NCBI GenBank assembly: GCA_029582155.1
Contig: CM055901.1
Coordinates: forward strand, 53,077,206 to 53,141,205
Reading direction: 5' to 3'
Length of the DNA: 64,000 nt
From: Panopea generosa
Lineage: Eukaryota > Mollusca > Bivalvia > Adapedonta > Hiatellidae
In this document: one piece after another, positions 1-11,150 of the stretch
Position numbering within the stretch: the stretch's first letter is position 1
How the letters are laid out: every line of letters begins with the position of its first letter
Translations under genes and position numbers: made by a program
Notes under the pieces: model-generated
What the model saw: only the letters and a program-made list of their open reading frames with translations
Databases searched by the model: none
Told to the model about the DNA's origin: nothing

Positions 1-2020
1 ACGTTGATTTTCCGTAACAGCATTCATCTGTTCAATAGTTCCGAATAAGTTAATATACTAATTTCCTTATATCATTGAACATGTTTTATATCTTTATTTA
101 CAGGAAATTAAAAAGGATGTAAGCATTTTTCAACTGCGAAATTATCAAAATAATAAATATATTTGAACATTCTAAAGTACGTTCAGTTTCTGATCAAGCA
201 TTACTTTTATTTATATTCATATCATTGTTTCAAAACATAACAAATTCTGTATATCTGAAGAGCAACTGTATTGTCAGCAAGCAGAAGAACGCCGTCCGCA
301 TATAACAAAAACACACTTCTTTACCCAAAGTTTTAAAAAGATATTGTTAAATCCTTCCTTGGTAATTTTACAGAATAACAATCGTGATACAGATCTGCAT
401 CAGCCCTCCGTAACTGAATAAACATGGGGTTGACCAGGTTGCTTTTACACAGTTTTGATGGTTTTACGACATCTTTTCATTGTTGACAATTCTGCAAATT
501 TGTGACAGTGTATCTCCGCGCTTCTTGAAACTGTTATAGCTACATCCGACAGTATCCAATGTCATCCAAACTTAGCAGATCTCATTGAAATGTTCCAATG
601 TTCTCACATGTACAAAGCAATATGCCAATGTTAAGCATTTTCAACAAAAATAATGGTTTTATAGAGGCAAGCATATCCCTTTTGGAAATTAATAAAAAAC
701 ATGTATATTCCTTGTGCTTAATTAGTGTTTGTATTATATCAGAAGAAGGAAATACATGTATATTGTTTTTTGCAACTATTCGTCTTATTAACAGTTTAAT
801 TATAATTATAAGTCTCAGGCCATTGATTGAGTTTGGAATCAAAATAATGCTGTACAGTTGTACGTTCGTGGTGATGTTTGCGTGTATTAATACCCAGCAT
901 AAACAGGTTCAATAAAATATATTTCTTTATTGGATTGATTATGTTTCCAAGTATTTTCATTGAAGCGCCATGGTACATGTTTCAAAAAAACAAATAGTTG
1001 AAATTATACTGTTAGTATGCTTTTCTTCAGATGTTACAAATTGAATGCATTCGTGCGCATGTTAATTTCAAATGTATTTTATATTATTAATTATCTTGCA
1101 AACCTTGTGAGTGATTGTAAGGATGCGACACTGATCTGAGGAGATCGATTTTTATGTAAGACATTACCGTGATACGCCTGTAATGAAAGCATCATGCCGC
1201 CTGCTTGACGGCCGTGTTAGATGAAATTAATGCGTATCGTGATATTTATATTTAAAAAAAAATCAAACTCAAACACGTTAAGAAAGAAAATATTTAACAG
1301 CATATTTTACAAATCATGATTTATTAACGATAATTATCAGAATATCAGACATGATTCTTTATCCCTGAGGATAATATGTTGTTGATATTAATTCAAAAAG
1401 AGGTAAGGTTTTCTGGATTCACAACGTTCAACTAACTGGTCATAATCTACAAAGTAATATCAGTAACAATCTGTTTAAACCGTCGGATGACTTGTAAATG
1501 CTGCGCATTAAGGACTTTTTTGTAAATAAGAAATACCATTAGGAGACGAAGCATGCAAAGAAAAAAAGAGACCAAAAGCAAATGCACACTTTTGATATAT
1601 GGAACGTACAATGCATATATAAAAGGATACCCGCCATGGAATGATCAATAGCAAATGACACGACTAGGTGATTAAACCTCATTTTAACGTCGTCACGTTA
1701 GGTAAATAAGATTATAAGCAAGACATGATAAGGAAAATAAATAATACTAAACTAAAGGTTTATTACATTACACAATATACTGAAAAAATTAAGGATAAGA
1801 TACAGTCGTTATCTGTTAAATACATGTTGCAAATTTATTTACGTTTCGTTTGAGTATTAAAAAAATCAACCTTAACTACAATGCACTAATTAAATGTAAT
1901 TTGTCATTTTTGTACACATTTTACTTCTTTACTGAATAGCTTGACTTTGCGATTGCGATAGTTTCCAGGCAACAAAGCATGATTTACCAGTCGACTTAAC
2001 GTCACAGATAAATATCCTGA
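1..2020. other. AT-rich DNA with no recognised gene
   Basis: About 2 kb with only short chance ORFs, the longest about 100 residues at 598-915 and without family-like motifs. No tRNA-like box, tandem array or transposon end was recognised. The stretch ends directly at the TA target duplication of the transposon that follows. It could be intergenic or intronic; the sequence does not decide. Confidence 0.5.
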
Positions 2021-2022
2021 TA

Positions 2023-2038
2023 TAGCAGAGATCGGCAG
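2023..2038 (+). repeat. Left terminal inverted repeat of the ISL2EU-like element
   Basis: Sixteen bases, TAGCAGAGATCGGCAG, matching the inverse of 7516-7531 at 15 of 16 positions (G/A difference at position 13). Similarity stops both outward and inward of this block, which fixes the element boundary. TA precedes it at 2021-2022. Confidence 0.85.
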
Positions 2039-2090
2039 TGACGTCACGTTTTTGTGTTATGCGTACTACGTAGTGCACACAAACTTTTTT

Positions 2091-2102
2091 GTAGGACAAA
2101 CA
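2091..2102 (+). promoter_or_regulatory. Shared 12-bp start-region motif, nuclease side
   Basis: GTAGGACAAACA lies directly against the nuclease ATG at 2103. The same 12 bases occur in inverse at 7446-7457, 19 bases upstream of the transposase start. A perfect copy before each of the two genes, inside otherwise unrelated sequence, suggests a shared promoter, initiator or transposase-binding site. The function is inferred. Confidence 0.5.
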
Positions 2103-4242
2103 ATGGCAACTTCAGATAAAATATACTCGATACAATTACATGAAAACGACGTTCCAGGAGCAAAATTTCGATGTTCTGACATTGCAGAACATTCTGTATG
2201 TGAGCTGAAACGCTGGCTAGAATGCAGAGGGCAATTAGTTACAGGGAAAAAGAATGATTTAGTGAAAAGGTAAGTGTAAACAAACGAGATAGCGAATATT
2301 TGCGTTGCACATGTATTTGTTTATTTTCGATATCATTTTAGTATGTTAAACATGTACAAGTATTAGGTGTTCGTGTTTTTATTCTTTGCTTACGATAACT
2401 GCTATGAAAATAACACTTCCGTTTTATATACATGCTTTTATTTTTTTTAAATTCTTAATTTAGACAAATTGCACACCCCACCCACATTTTACAAACTGTA
2501 AATATAAAATAATAATGTACAGAAACGTTGTTTTTTTTTCTTTTCTTTTTTTTTTTGATTAATTTCCTCTCTCATCATATGTTTATTGAATTTTACAATA
2601 ACATATCTTAAAATTGTCACTCATTGTTTCTATTTCTGTTGTATATTTCAGGTGTTTGGAATGCATTGAATCAAAGAACTCGGATATAGTTATTCATGTC
2701 GATGGAGGAAAATGGTATGAAAAGAAGGTCAGTGAAACGTTATCCTCTACCAGAAACAATGAAAATACTGCAACTGTTCCCGTCCTGCCAACAAATGGAT
2801 GGAGTAATTTCCCGTCTGTGAGCATCCCAAAGGGATTCTGCTATGGCAGAATATATGAACACATAATTTCAACGGCAACAGTGTTCAATATCAACGACAG
2901 TGATAGCGAAGACACACTTACAGATTTTAACACGTCAAAGCCAATGTTGAAAGGACGCCAGTATTTTGCTAGTGGTCATGTTAAAAACATGAAAGACAAC
3001 AGTAGAGAAGGACATTATTTTTTAAAAGCCACTATTATGGCTTCCTACACACAAAATGTAGTCTACCATGCGTCACTTACGCTTGCAACACCATCTGGAA
3101 AGGTTAAGGATGCATCGTGCAACTGCAAGGCATCCTCAATGGGACGATGTAACCATGTTGCAGCATTACTGTTTGCCCTTGAAGACTATTTTATTCAATT
3201 TGGGTATGAACCATGTGCCTCTACCAGCAAGCAATGCACATGGAATGTTGGTAGGAAATCAAAAAGAGACCCACAGCAATGCCACACTTCTTCTTACAAA
3301 AAGAAATTGAAGGCCGATAGGTATGAATATTTCAATCCACTGCCGTGTGATGTTCAAATGGATGACACCAGTTTTGTCAACAACTTCGCAGCATCTCTGC
3401 CAAATTCTGGCTCAACCAGCATGTTTAGCCAGATTCTTGAAATTGAGTACGCTGATTATGAGGTAGATTTTCAATTGTTGAAGGACAGAACAAATGCGTC
3501 AATTTTGTTGATGCATTCAGCTGATAGAACTGGTCCCTTTGAAGTGCCAAATACAAGGGATCAATCAGAATCAGAACTTTGGCATAGTAGTCGATTCTGC
3601 AGAATAACTGCCTCTGTAGCCAAAGATATAACGACAACACATTCTGCAAGAGGGAAATTCAATCTTTTAAACAGAATCCTGTGGGGCAAAAAATTGCCCA
3701 ATCTAAAAAGTCTCAGATATGGGAGAGAAAATGAAGACAAAGCATTCAGTAACTATATATCTGAACTTGACCAGTCACAATTCCATGTTACGAAGAGTGG
3801 GTTCTGGATAAATACGGATTATCCAGAACTAGGATGCAGCCCTGATGGCCTTATTTATGACAGGGACAATAATCTCAAAGGAGTTCTTGAGATAAAGTGT
3901 CCAATGGTATTGGCAGGAACAGACCCCAAATATATAGACAATATTAAACCAATGCAGAGAAACCGTTTGTGTTATTCTATCATAAATGGGGTCCCATCCT
4001 TAAAAAAGGGACATAAGTACTATTATCAAGTACAAATGCAGATTGCGATCTGTAAAGTTGACTATTGTGACTTTGTCATTTGGTCACCAAAAGGAATGAC
4101 TGTTGAAAGAATTTCACCAAATATTGAATTCTGGCAAAACTTGCATGCTAAGTTAGTTAAGTTCCACCACAGTACATTGATGCCTGAGCACATAGAAATG
4201 AGAGTTCCAAGACGCCTCATGCCTGTTGATCTTGATTTGTGA
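2103..4242 (+). CDS. SAP + SWIM zinc finger + YqaJ-type nuclease, two exons
   Basis: Predicted 585-residue protein from exons 2103-2269 and 2652-4242. The donor is AAG|GTAAGT and the acceptor TTTCAG|G; an Arg codon is split across the junction and the frame is open throughout. The order is an N-terminal SAP-like segment (about residues 24-60, a putative DNA-binding helix pair), a SWIM zinc finger with Cys212-x-Cys214-x7-Cys222-x-His224, and a C-terminal YqaJ / lambda-exonuclease-fold nuclease (about 363-535). Nuclease motifs seen are GRENEDKA (413-420), SPDG with Asp454, EIK with Glu469 and Lys471, and QVQ at 515-517. These match the metal-binding and catalytic positions of the family, which degrades or processes DNA ends. 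An in-frame upstream Met at 2052 exists, but the ATG at 2103 starts the family-like sequence. It is the accessory gene of the surrounding transposon. All motifs are intact, so the protein may still be functional. Confidence 0.85.
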
Positions 4243-4439
4243 GAACAAGTTTCAATAGTTAAGTTAAAATCGTATTTAGTTACTGTTATTAAAAGTTTAT
4301 TCATCAAACATGATTTCGAGAATTGTTTGTAGTTAAAAGTTAATGGTTGCAACAGTACATACAAAACTATTTCAACATAACATTGCAGTAATTCAGCATC
4401 AACTTTATTGTATAATCAAATTTTTTGTAATCAAATTTT

Positions 4440-4600
4440 GAAGATTAACCATTACTCAAGCACACCAATCTCTGATGAATGTCAATGAGACGCAATGTCA
4501 TATATCAATCATCATAGACACGGTGGCCAGACGGGGATTTGAACTAATGACCGCTGGATTGATAGACGCCCAACCAACTGAGCTATTTGGGTTTGGCTCT
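4440..4600 (-). mobile_element. tRNA-derived SINE in the transposon spacer
   Basis: Read on the minus strand from about 4600, the sequence has an A-box-like TAGCTCAGTTGGTTGGGCG (4568-4590 region), an anticodon-arm-length spacer and a B-box-like TAGTTCAAATCCCC (4533-4547 region). A unique body runs to an AT-rich tail near 4440. That is the pol III SINE layout. The body after the tRNA-like part argues against a plain tRNA gene. The outer limits are approximate and no target duplication was confirmed. Confidence 0.65.
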
Positions 4601-5074
4601 TGCAGAAAGGAAAAACATATAAGTGATATACAATTGTTTTAAATTTTTATTTTATTCAATACATTATATTTGTTCTCAAATCATTTATATTGCACATCTA
4701 CCATAAATGATATTCAGTGTTATGTTGCATTATACATCAGTTATTTTTATGACTAGAATAAAAATAATAAACAACCACATTTAACATAATACTTAACATG
4801 TATCAGTCTTAATCATGGTAAAAAATAATAAAGGAATTATCCTTTTTATTATTTTGAGAAAAAAAAAGATTTCTTTTATTGAATACAAGTCATAAAATAA
4901 TTTCAGAGATTCTTTAGAATTATTTTAAAAAGTTAATTGACCACTTAGACAATTTCAGTTCATCTCATACAGATTTATTGTAGCTCAATTGCGAAGACAG
5001 TTCAAAGCTTAAATGATTTGCTCTTGAGTCAGCTTTCTGGGTAGAACCAGTACTGAGTGTTTTTTGAAAGGCAT

Positions 5075-5150
5075 CGGGTCTGGCTGGCGATCAAACCCTC
5101 ATCCTCTGGTGTTAACGGCCAGCTCTCTATCTACTAAGTTTCAGTTTTAT
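5075..5150 (-). mobile_element. tRNA-derived SINE fragment
   Basis: On the minus strand, TTAGTAGATAGAGAGCTGG resembles a degenerate A box, and GAGGGTTTGATCGCC resembles a B box about 35 bases further on. It looks like a short, old SINE head. The ends are uncertain. Confidence 0.4.
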
Positions 5151-5325
5151 TTCCAGATTTAATATAAATTCATCAGAATGTGTATATATATTAAATAATG
5201 TGTATTCTCACTGTTCTATCACTGTTTTAAGAGGAAATTAAATGAAATAACTTTAAAACTTTGTATTTGTTTTATATTTGAAACATAACAGGGCAACATA
5301 AAGTGCTTTCTTGATATAAAGATAT

Positions 5326-7426
5326 TTACTTCACCAGGGGTTCTTGATAATTGACTAAAAAGCCAATTATCTGGACTATTTGGCCAATAACAGGTTTCAA
5401 GCTAAGTGAAAGAGTATTGCCAATTATCTTGAATTTTTTCATTCTTTCAATAGCTCTTTCAACATGAATGCGAACACGTGCAATGCGCTTTGTCAATATT
5501 TCTTCTTGAGCTGTTAATCTATCTATTCCACAAAGAAAAGGTGGAATATTCAAATCAACTTTATGAGGCATTAGTACATCTTTGATCAAAAAACCACGGT
5601 CAGCAATTACAAGATCTCCTGGCTCCAGTAAATTTACAAGACCGGACCTTACAAAAATATCCTTGTCTGAAATGCTGCCTTCATAAACATCTGATAAAAA
5701 TGATATACCGCCAGTTGGTGAAATTCCTACAAGACATTTCAGTGTAGCATGTTTTTATAGGACGAATACATGTTTCCTTGTTCAGCAAAGTCCCTTGAAG
5801 ACTGTACAAATATTTCAAAGCAGTCTATAATAATTCTGACATTTTTGAAGGATTTGAAACATGCTGGCAAATGTTCTTTTATCACGAGTCTTGATGGAAA
5901 CATTCTTTTGCGTATCCCGGCTGTCATTTTGAACAAAAATTGGATCCATGTATTGATAGTAATGGAAATGGTGCTTTGACTAACACCAAACCTGTAAGCT
6001 AAATCTTTATTTGGGAAATTTTGTCTTATTTTCATTAAAGTAAGTAGCATTTGGTTTTTTGTTGATATTTTTTTCTGTGATGAACAATTTCTATTTTTTT
6101 TAGTTTTCCTCGTTCTGCTTCCCTGCCAGTATATAATATTGTTTACAGAATCTCCTAGACAGCTATAAAGATGATTGAACTGTTGTGTTGAACAGTGACG
6201 CCGGTGTAAAATTTAAAAAGTTTTTCATTATTTTTAATGTTGTCATAATGGAATTTATTAACAAATCTTGGTTTCTCCACATCGGAGCTTGACTTTTTTA
6301 GTCTTCTTTCTATCTTGTTTGCTAAAGCGTCCTTACAGGAGAATGTTGTCTGTGTTCCGGCATTACAGATAGGGATGGCTTTCAGAAATTCTATCTCTGT
6401 ATTTGTTTTGGTTGGAATCTGAGGATAGAAAAAGTAAAAAATCACAATTACTAAGTTATACTACAATTTAATTAGAGTTTAATAGAAAGTTATTGGAAGG
6501 TATAGAATTAACTAGAAGTTTAACAGAGTGACCAGCCTACTTATCAGAAGCCAATTATGTGTATGGTCATATGATACATGTGTATGAATTGTATGTTATA
6601 AGACAAACAAATACATATTGCACTACTGTAAATACTAACCTGTGGATCAAATACTTGGTAGTCTGATGCATCTTGCAGAGTTTTGGGAAGCTGGGCAGAT
6701 GCAGTTTGCTGGCCATTCTGTAAAGACAGCATTGCCTCTGACACTTCCAGCAACAGCCTTTTAGTCACCGGCTTGCCTCGAGGTGTTGGTGCCTTTCTCT
6801 TTTTCGAAAAACGTTCAACCTGTAAAATTAATTTATACATTAATAAAAAATGATGCTCATGGTTTGTAATCATCTTTTGAATATGTGTAAATGATAAGAT
6901 CTAATTAATTCAGTAGTTTACTAAGACAAACAAACAACTATTAACAACAAAACAATATACCCTACGGTATTTGTATACGTTTCATTGAGTTCAGTACACT
7001 TGCCTTTGCAGCATATTTATTCCATTACCCCACCCACCCACTTTTCATTTAATTGTTTTGCCTATCAATATTTACAAAGAGAAAATAACGAACCTGGTTA
7101 GGTGTGTGTGTTGCTGGAACAGGATCTGGGTGATCAACTGTCGGCCCATTTCCACCGACAAAATGTTTGCTGCAGATGTATGTCCATCTTGTCACTCGAT
7201 CGACGGTGAAATTTTCTCTGCCACAGGAGCGCACCCATCGTTGAGATTTCTCAAGATTTTTCTTTGGTTTTGGAAATGGTATCCACTGAACATCTTTCAT
7301 ATAATCCCGATCTGAATACCTGCTGTCACTATTACAAAGTCCATAGCAGCAATGTCGTGTAGCACCTCTTCTTTTCACCGTTTCTTTTGTTGATGCAGAT
7401 GGAGTTCCACTGTCGGCCATTTGCAA
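5326..7426 (-). pseudogene. THAP-domain DDE_Tnp_4-like transposase, two frameshifts
   Basis: Transposase of the surrounding element. Exon 1 (7426-7094) encodes a THAP zinc finger of the C2CH type: CCYGLC near residues 26-31 and CSKHF near 85-89, then PNQ at a CAG|GT donor. Exon 2 is 6819-6640 (basic, RKAPTPRGKP). The next exon starts at 6418. A helix-turn-helix-like segment (FGVSQSTIS) precedes the catalytic domain: first Asp in IIDCFEIF, second in ADRGF, and Glu in HVERAIERMKKFKI, so the DDE triad is visible. The frame breaks near 6190, after FYTGV, and again near 5755, after YSSYK. Family-like sequence continues at once in another frame both times, so these are frameshifts, not introns. The gene ends at a stop at 5326. 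This copy probably cannot make a full transposase unless the breaks are sequencing errors. Confidence 0.8.
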
Positions 7427-7445
7427 TGTAGTACAAATCAGAATC

Positions 7446-7457
7446 TGTTTGTCCTAC
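7446..7457 (-). promoter_or_regulatory. Shared 12-bp start-region motif, transposase side
   Basis: On the minus strand this reads GTAGGACAAACA, identical to 2091-2102 before the nuclease gene. It lies 19 bases upstream of the transposase ATG at 7426. Shared promoter or binding function is inferred from the paired placement. Confidence 0.5.
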
Positions 7458-7515
7458 ATTATCCGGGGAGTCTGTGAGCTATTTTTAGACAATCTATTTA
7501 TAGCTCATATCTGAT

Positions 7516-7531
7516 CTGTCGATCTCTGCTA
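7516..7531 (-). repeat. Right terminal inverted repeat of the ISL2EU-like element
   Basis: On the minus strand this reads TAGCAGAGATCGACAG, 15/16 identical to the left end. It is followed on the plus strand by TA (7532-7533), the second copy of the target duplication. Confidence 0.85.
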
Positions 7532-7533
7532 TA

Positions 7534-8080
7534 TATTTGTAATTGCGGACATTTGTTGTCACACGGGTTATTATTTCCGTAAGTGATTGCACTGACTTTA
7601 TTTTCTATCAAAAATATAAAAACAACAATGGCAAAAACAGCAACAACTGGACAAATATAATGCTAGTATGTATTTCATTAATGACATTTACAGTAAAAAC
7701 AATGTTTTAACATGTGTGGTGTTAATGACATGCGTCACTACTGACGTTTGGTCGCTGCTTTGGTGTATTAATTAATACAGCATGCTAACAAACAATTAAT
7801 CTTTGCAAATTTAATTAATTTTTCTTCATAATTACTTTCATTGGCAGAAAATAGAAACAACGTTTGATTAAATATAAATAAAAGTATCTAAGAACGTTGT
7901 ATCTTGTATGGCAGCTTCGTTATTCTAAAGTCAAGTGTTATAACAGTTCAGTTGTACAGCATTTAATGATTTATATTACACATATGTTTATAGTTTTAAT
8001 TCTCATTCAAAGTTTCAAACATACTTGACGGTATTTATTTCTTGTAATTTCTTTAAACTGTTGTAACAGTCCCATCTCTC
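7534..8080. other. AT-rich DNA between two mobile elements
   Basis: About 550 bases with no ORF of note, no tandem repeat and no recognised element end. It separates the DNA transposon from the LINE remnant. Confidence 0.4.
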
Positions 8081-8109
8081 TACGCTCGAGACCGTTACAT
8101 GCCAATGAT

Positions 8110-8510
8110 ATATTTAAAGTTTTATATAAAAACTTTCAAGAGACCTACAATAGCTAACTTTATGAATTACAATGACGAGGAGATGATCCTGACCAATGCA
8201 AGTCCCGGGAAATATCAGATGCTCGGAAGCGTTTGTGGCCTCTATGCAAAGATATAAAAAAGCCAACCCAACATCTTCCGTCCGAATCATATACCCAGCC
8301 AAGCTTATGCGTGACGATCCGTTAATTCAGAACGAATTACCCGACTTGAATGCGATCAAGCACAAAATAGTGGAGATCCCAATAATGGACGAGCGTATCG
8401 ATATTCCTCATCCGGAACCAGCCCAAACACAACATGGCATACGAGAACCAGTCCCATTTAACACAGGGCTATGTTCGGTTCGGTCAAACGTTTGGTTGCG
8501 TTAGTGAACA
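8110..8510 (+). pseudogene. LINE ORF1-like fragment
   Basis: Two plus-strand frames carry successive pieces of one protein-like sequence. First comes KRPTIANFMNYNDEEMIL (from about 8138), then, after a frame change, a stretch containing RKRLWPLC and SSVRIIYPAKLMRDD (about 8220-8320). The order of an RP-x-nonpolar-F segment followed by basic residues and a YPAKL-like segment resembles the C-terminal half of LINE-1-type ORF1 proteins, which bind nucleic acid. The local base composition is less AT-rich than the flanks. It lies just upstream of endonuclease and RT fragments on the same strand, so it is probably ORF1 of that LINE. Frameshifts make it a pseudogene. Identification is by eye. Confidence 0.5.
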
Positions 8511-9486
8511 TTTTTTCCTGGACACTGGCTCAACCTCATATTAGTACGCAGTACCCAATAGTTTAGGGAACCAGGCATTAAACATGTTTGATCGCAACGG
8601 TTCCTCACCCATTACGACTACCAATTACAATAGTATGCACGAAGTAAATTACTCAACAAGTGCTTACTCAACCCGTGACAAATCCGTGCTAAGATACTCT
8701 GCCTAAGATTTATTTAAACAAAACAGTCAAAATAACTTTTCCTCCTAAGTTGGAACAAAAACAACACAATTTCAATTAAATATGTTTAATTGTTATAAGC
8801 GCTCGAGAGTGCATCAGCTGATATCATACATGTACATTCATATATTTATCATTCAACATGATGATGCAAATATCCCTACAATATCAATATCGTTCTTTAA
8901 AAATTATTTTACTAATAATCATATCACAATTCTGTGAATATGTAATAGAAGCATCTTATGATTCCTAAATTTTCAATATTCATGCTTTTTAAATCTACAT
9001 GTATTGGTCGCGCTCTCAACGCTGAATGACCAATTACAGCAAATGTGCGCGTTATACCCGTGTACATACACCGACTCCCTCTATTGAAGACTGTTATACA
9101 GGCGAAAATAATTTTCTTCTAATTCAAATGTATCAAACGAAGAGATTATATTTATTTCGCCGCCTCGGTTTCAAAGTAACATTTATGTACAACTTAGCAA
9201 TCTAAGCAGAATCAGTTGTTTTACAACACCAGTAACTGTTTCACCGTCTAACATAAAGGATAAGGGTTCTTTTCCAACTAGTGCCGATTCTGGATCGCAT
9301 CGACACAGATCGACTACCCGTAAGAATTCCTGTCGTCATCAGTGGAATGTTTCGTCGTCACCAACCCATAGTCAATTCAGAGTTACACACGGATAAACAG
9401 GAGTAGAACGGTTGATATGGCATCACCTGCTTCTAATAGTTAACATTCAGACACTGTTTAGTGGTTACAGGAGAAAGTGCGTCTGA
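8511..9486. other. Decayed LINE interior or spacer
   Basis: No clear frame. It lies between the ORF1-like and endonuclease-like fragments on the same strand, so it probably belongs to the same old LINE. Nothing else was recognised. Confidence 0.3.
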
Positions 9487-11150
9487 AAGTGGCAGTATTA
9501 AATGTACAAAGTCTTATTTCTTAAAACTTAAATAGATTTCATTCTTCAGTAATTATGTAAATTTTAATAAGAATGACATAATTATGTTTACAGAGATATG
9601 GTCGAACGAATTTAACGAGTTTGATGTCGATCATTTTGAACATTTTGCATTACATAGAAAAAAATCAAATAAATGCAAGCGAGATTCAGGTGGTATAATT
9701 ATATATGTACGTAATATATTAATAAGTGATGATACTGTATTTCTTCAAAGTGGTGACGACATTGTGGTTGAAACTTGATGGCGGATTGTTTTCTTTGGAA
9801 AATGATTTGTTTGTCGTTTTTCATGCTATGTCTAAAGGCAGTAGTAGATTTAATTATATTGACGGAAATGTTTTTGATAGATTAATTGAGTCTGTTGCTT
9901 TAATACACAATAAATCAAACAGTTGCTGTAATTTATTGTTGGCCGGCGACTTTAATAGTCTTACTTCAAACAGGCCAGATTTGTAACGTTTGATTCCTAT
10001 GATTGCTTTGATTTCTTGCCCGATAAATATAACGTAGATACATTGACGCATAGATTGTCTTAAGATAAAGGTCATGTAAATAGCAATGGCATTTTGTGCA
10101 AACAAACTGGTTTGCGAATTTTTAATTGGCGTTTTGGTAAAGACGCTAATGTGGGTAAATATGCGTTTGAGGGTCACAGAGAATGCAGTGTTGTGGACTA
10201 TGTTGTAGCGTCAGAATCCATTAATTCAAATTGTAAAATATTTATCGTGCAAGATCCTAATTCTTTATCAGATCAATGTATCTTTAAGTTTAATGAAAGT
10301 GTTGAAAATAAATACAAATAATGCTGGCGAAAAAAACAATATCTCTTTCGATAACAAGTACAGATGGAAGAGTGAACTTAAAGATGGCTTTATTTACGCT
10401 TTAAATAATGTTAATTCTACAGAAAATTTTAATATTTTGACAGGAAATGCTGAATCATGTACAATAGTTAGGGCATTGAGGATAGTTTAAAAACGTCTAA
10501 GAGTCTTATGAATGAAATCACCAATCCTTTGTTCAGAACGAAAATCAAAACAAATACATTTTATTAAAAATACTTGGTTGGATGAAAAGTGTAAATAAAA
10601 GATAAATATTTTTTCATACACATTTGAATTATTTCCGATCATTTTAATCTAAAGATATTGAATTTAACATGCAAGATCCCGGTCTGAATACAAATCCAAG
10701 TTAAAATCTGAGTTGAAAAACGAATTATACAAATAAACAAACTAAGTTGAAACAAACTTCACATGTAAAGTCTTCAAATATATCATTGTCTGACTTTGAA
10801 CAATATTTCAAATATATAAATAATACGGAAGATCACTTTTTTAATCCGGATAAGGATGTTTTGTATTTCAATGAACGTTTTGTGAAAGGTGTGCTTCAGG
10901 TCATGTTCAATAAACTAGACAAATCTATTAGTAGTAATGAAATTATAAATGTAATTAAACAATTGAAAGAGTGCAGGTAATGATTATTTTTTAAATGAAT
11001 ATTTTATACATGGCAGGAATATATTGTTACAATACTTATTCACAATATTCAATATTATTTTGAATACAGGTAACTTCCCATAGTCATGGGTGGACGGCTT
11101 CATTATTCCTTAAAGTCCCAACATCCGATCAGACTATTGGATGTGTAATT
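9487..11150 (+). pseudogene. Non-LTR retrotransposon endonuclease and RT remnant
   Basis: Degraded LINE ORF2. The endonuclease/exonuclease/phosphatase-type domain starts near 9487 with KVAVLNVQSL. It continues with IIMFTEIW (about 9572), GGIIIYVR (about 9690), LLLAGDFN (about 9940), VVDYVVAS (about 10190) and SLSDQC (about 10265). These are the successive motifs of an apurinic-type LINE endonuclease that nicks target DNA; the last normally contains a catalytic His, here Gln. Beyond 10747 comes a pre-RT segment (FEQYFKYIN, LDKSISSNEIINVIKQLK), then RT-like pieces (near 10990-11110: DYFLNEYFIHG, GNFP, WVDGFIIPL). The frame changes and stops several times, so the copy is dead. The 3' half of RT is missing. 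Confidence 0.75.

Larger units (their letters stand above)
4243..5325. other. Spacer between the two convergent transposon genes
   Basis: AT-rich spacer holding the 3' ends of both transposon genes and two tRNA-derived SINE-like segments, listed separately. No further coding potential was seen. Confidence 0.5.
2023..7531. mobile_element. Two-gene DNA transposon, ISL2EU-like (THAP-DDE transposase plus YqaJ nuclease)
   Basis: A cut-and-paste DNA transposon of 5,509 bp. The left end at 2023-2038 begins TAGCAGAGATCGGCAG and the right end at 7516-7531 is its inverse with one mismatch in 16. Both ends are flanked by TA (2021-2022 and 7532-7533), which fits a 2-bp target duplication. Inside lie two convergent genes: a SAP/SWIM/YqaJ nuclease on the plus strand and a THAP plus DDE_Tnp_4-type transposase on the minus strand. 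As I recall, the ISL2EU (earlier IS4EU) superfamily has this pair of proteins and a 2-bp duplication; the superfamily name is from memory, the ends and genes are seen. Two tRNA-derived SINE-like segments sit between the genes. The transposase has two frameshifts, so this copy is probably not autonomous. Confidence 0.85.

Noticed and set aside
598-915. 105-residue plus-strand ORF
   Set aside because: Hydrophobic AT-rich translation with no family signal. The opposite strand is open as well.
4520-4600. Possible tRNA gene on the minus strand
   Set aside because: The A and B boxes are present but the cloverleaf is poor and a SINE body follows. The same applies to the heads at 18.3, 24.5, 32.9 and 33.2 kb.
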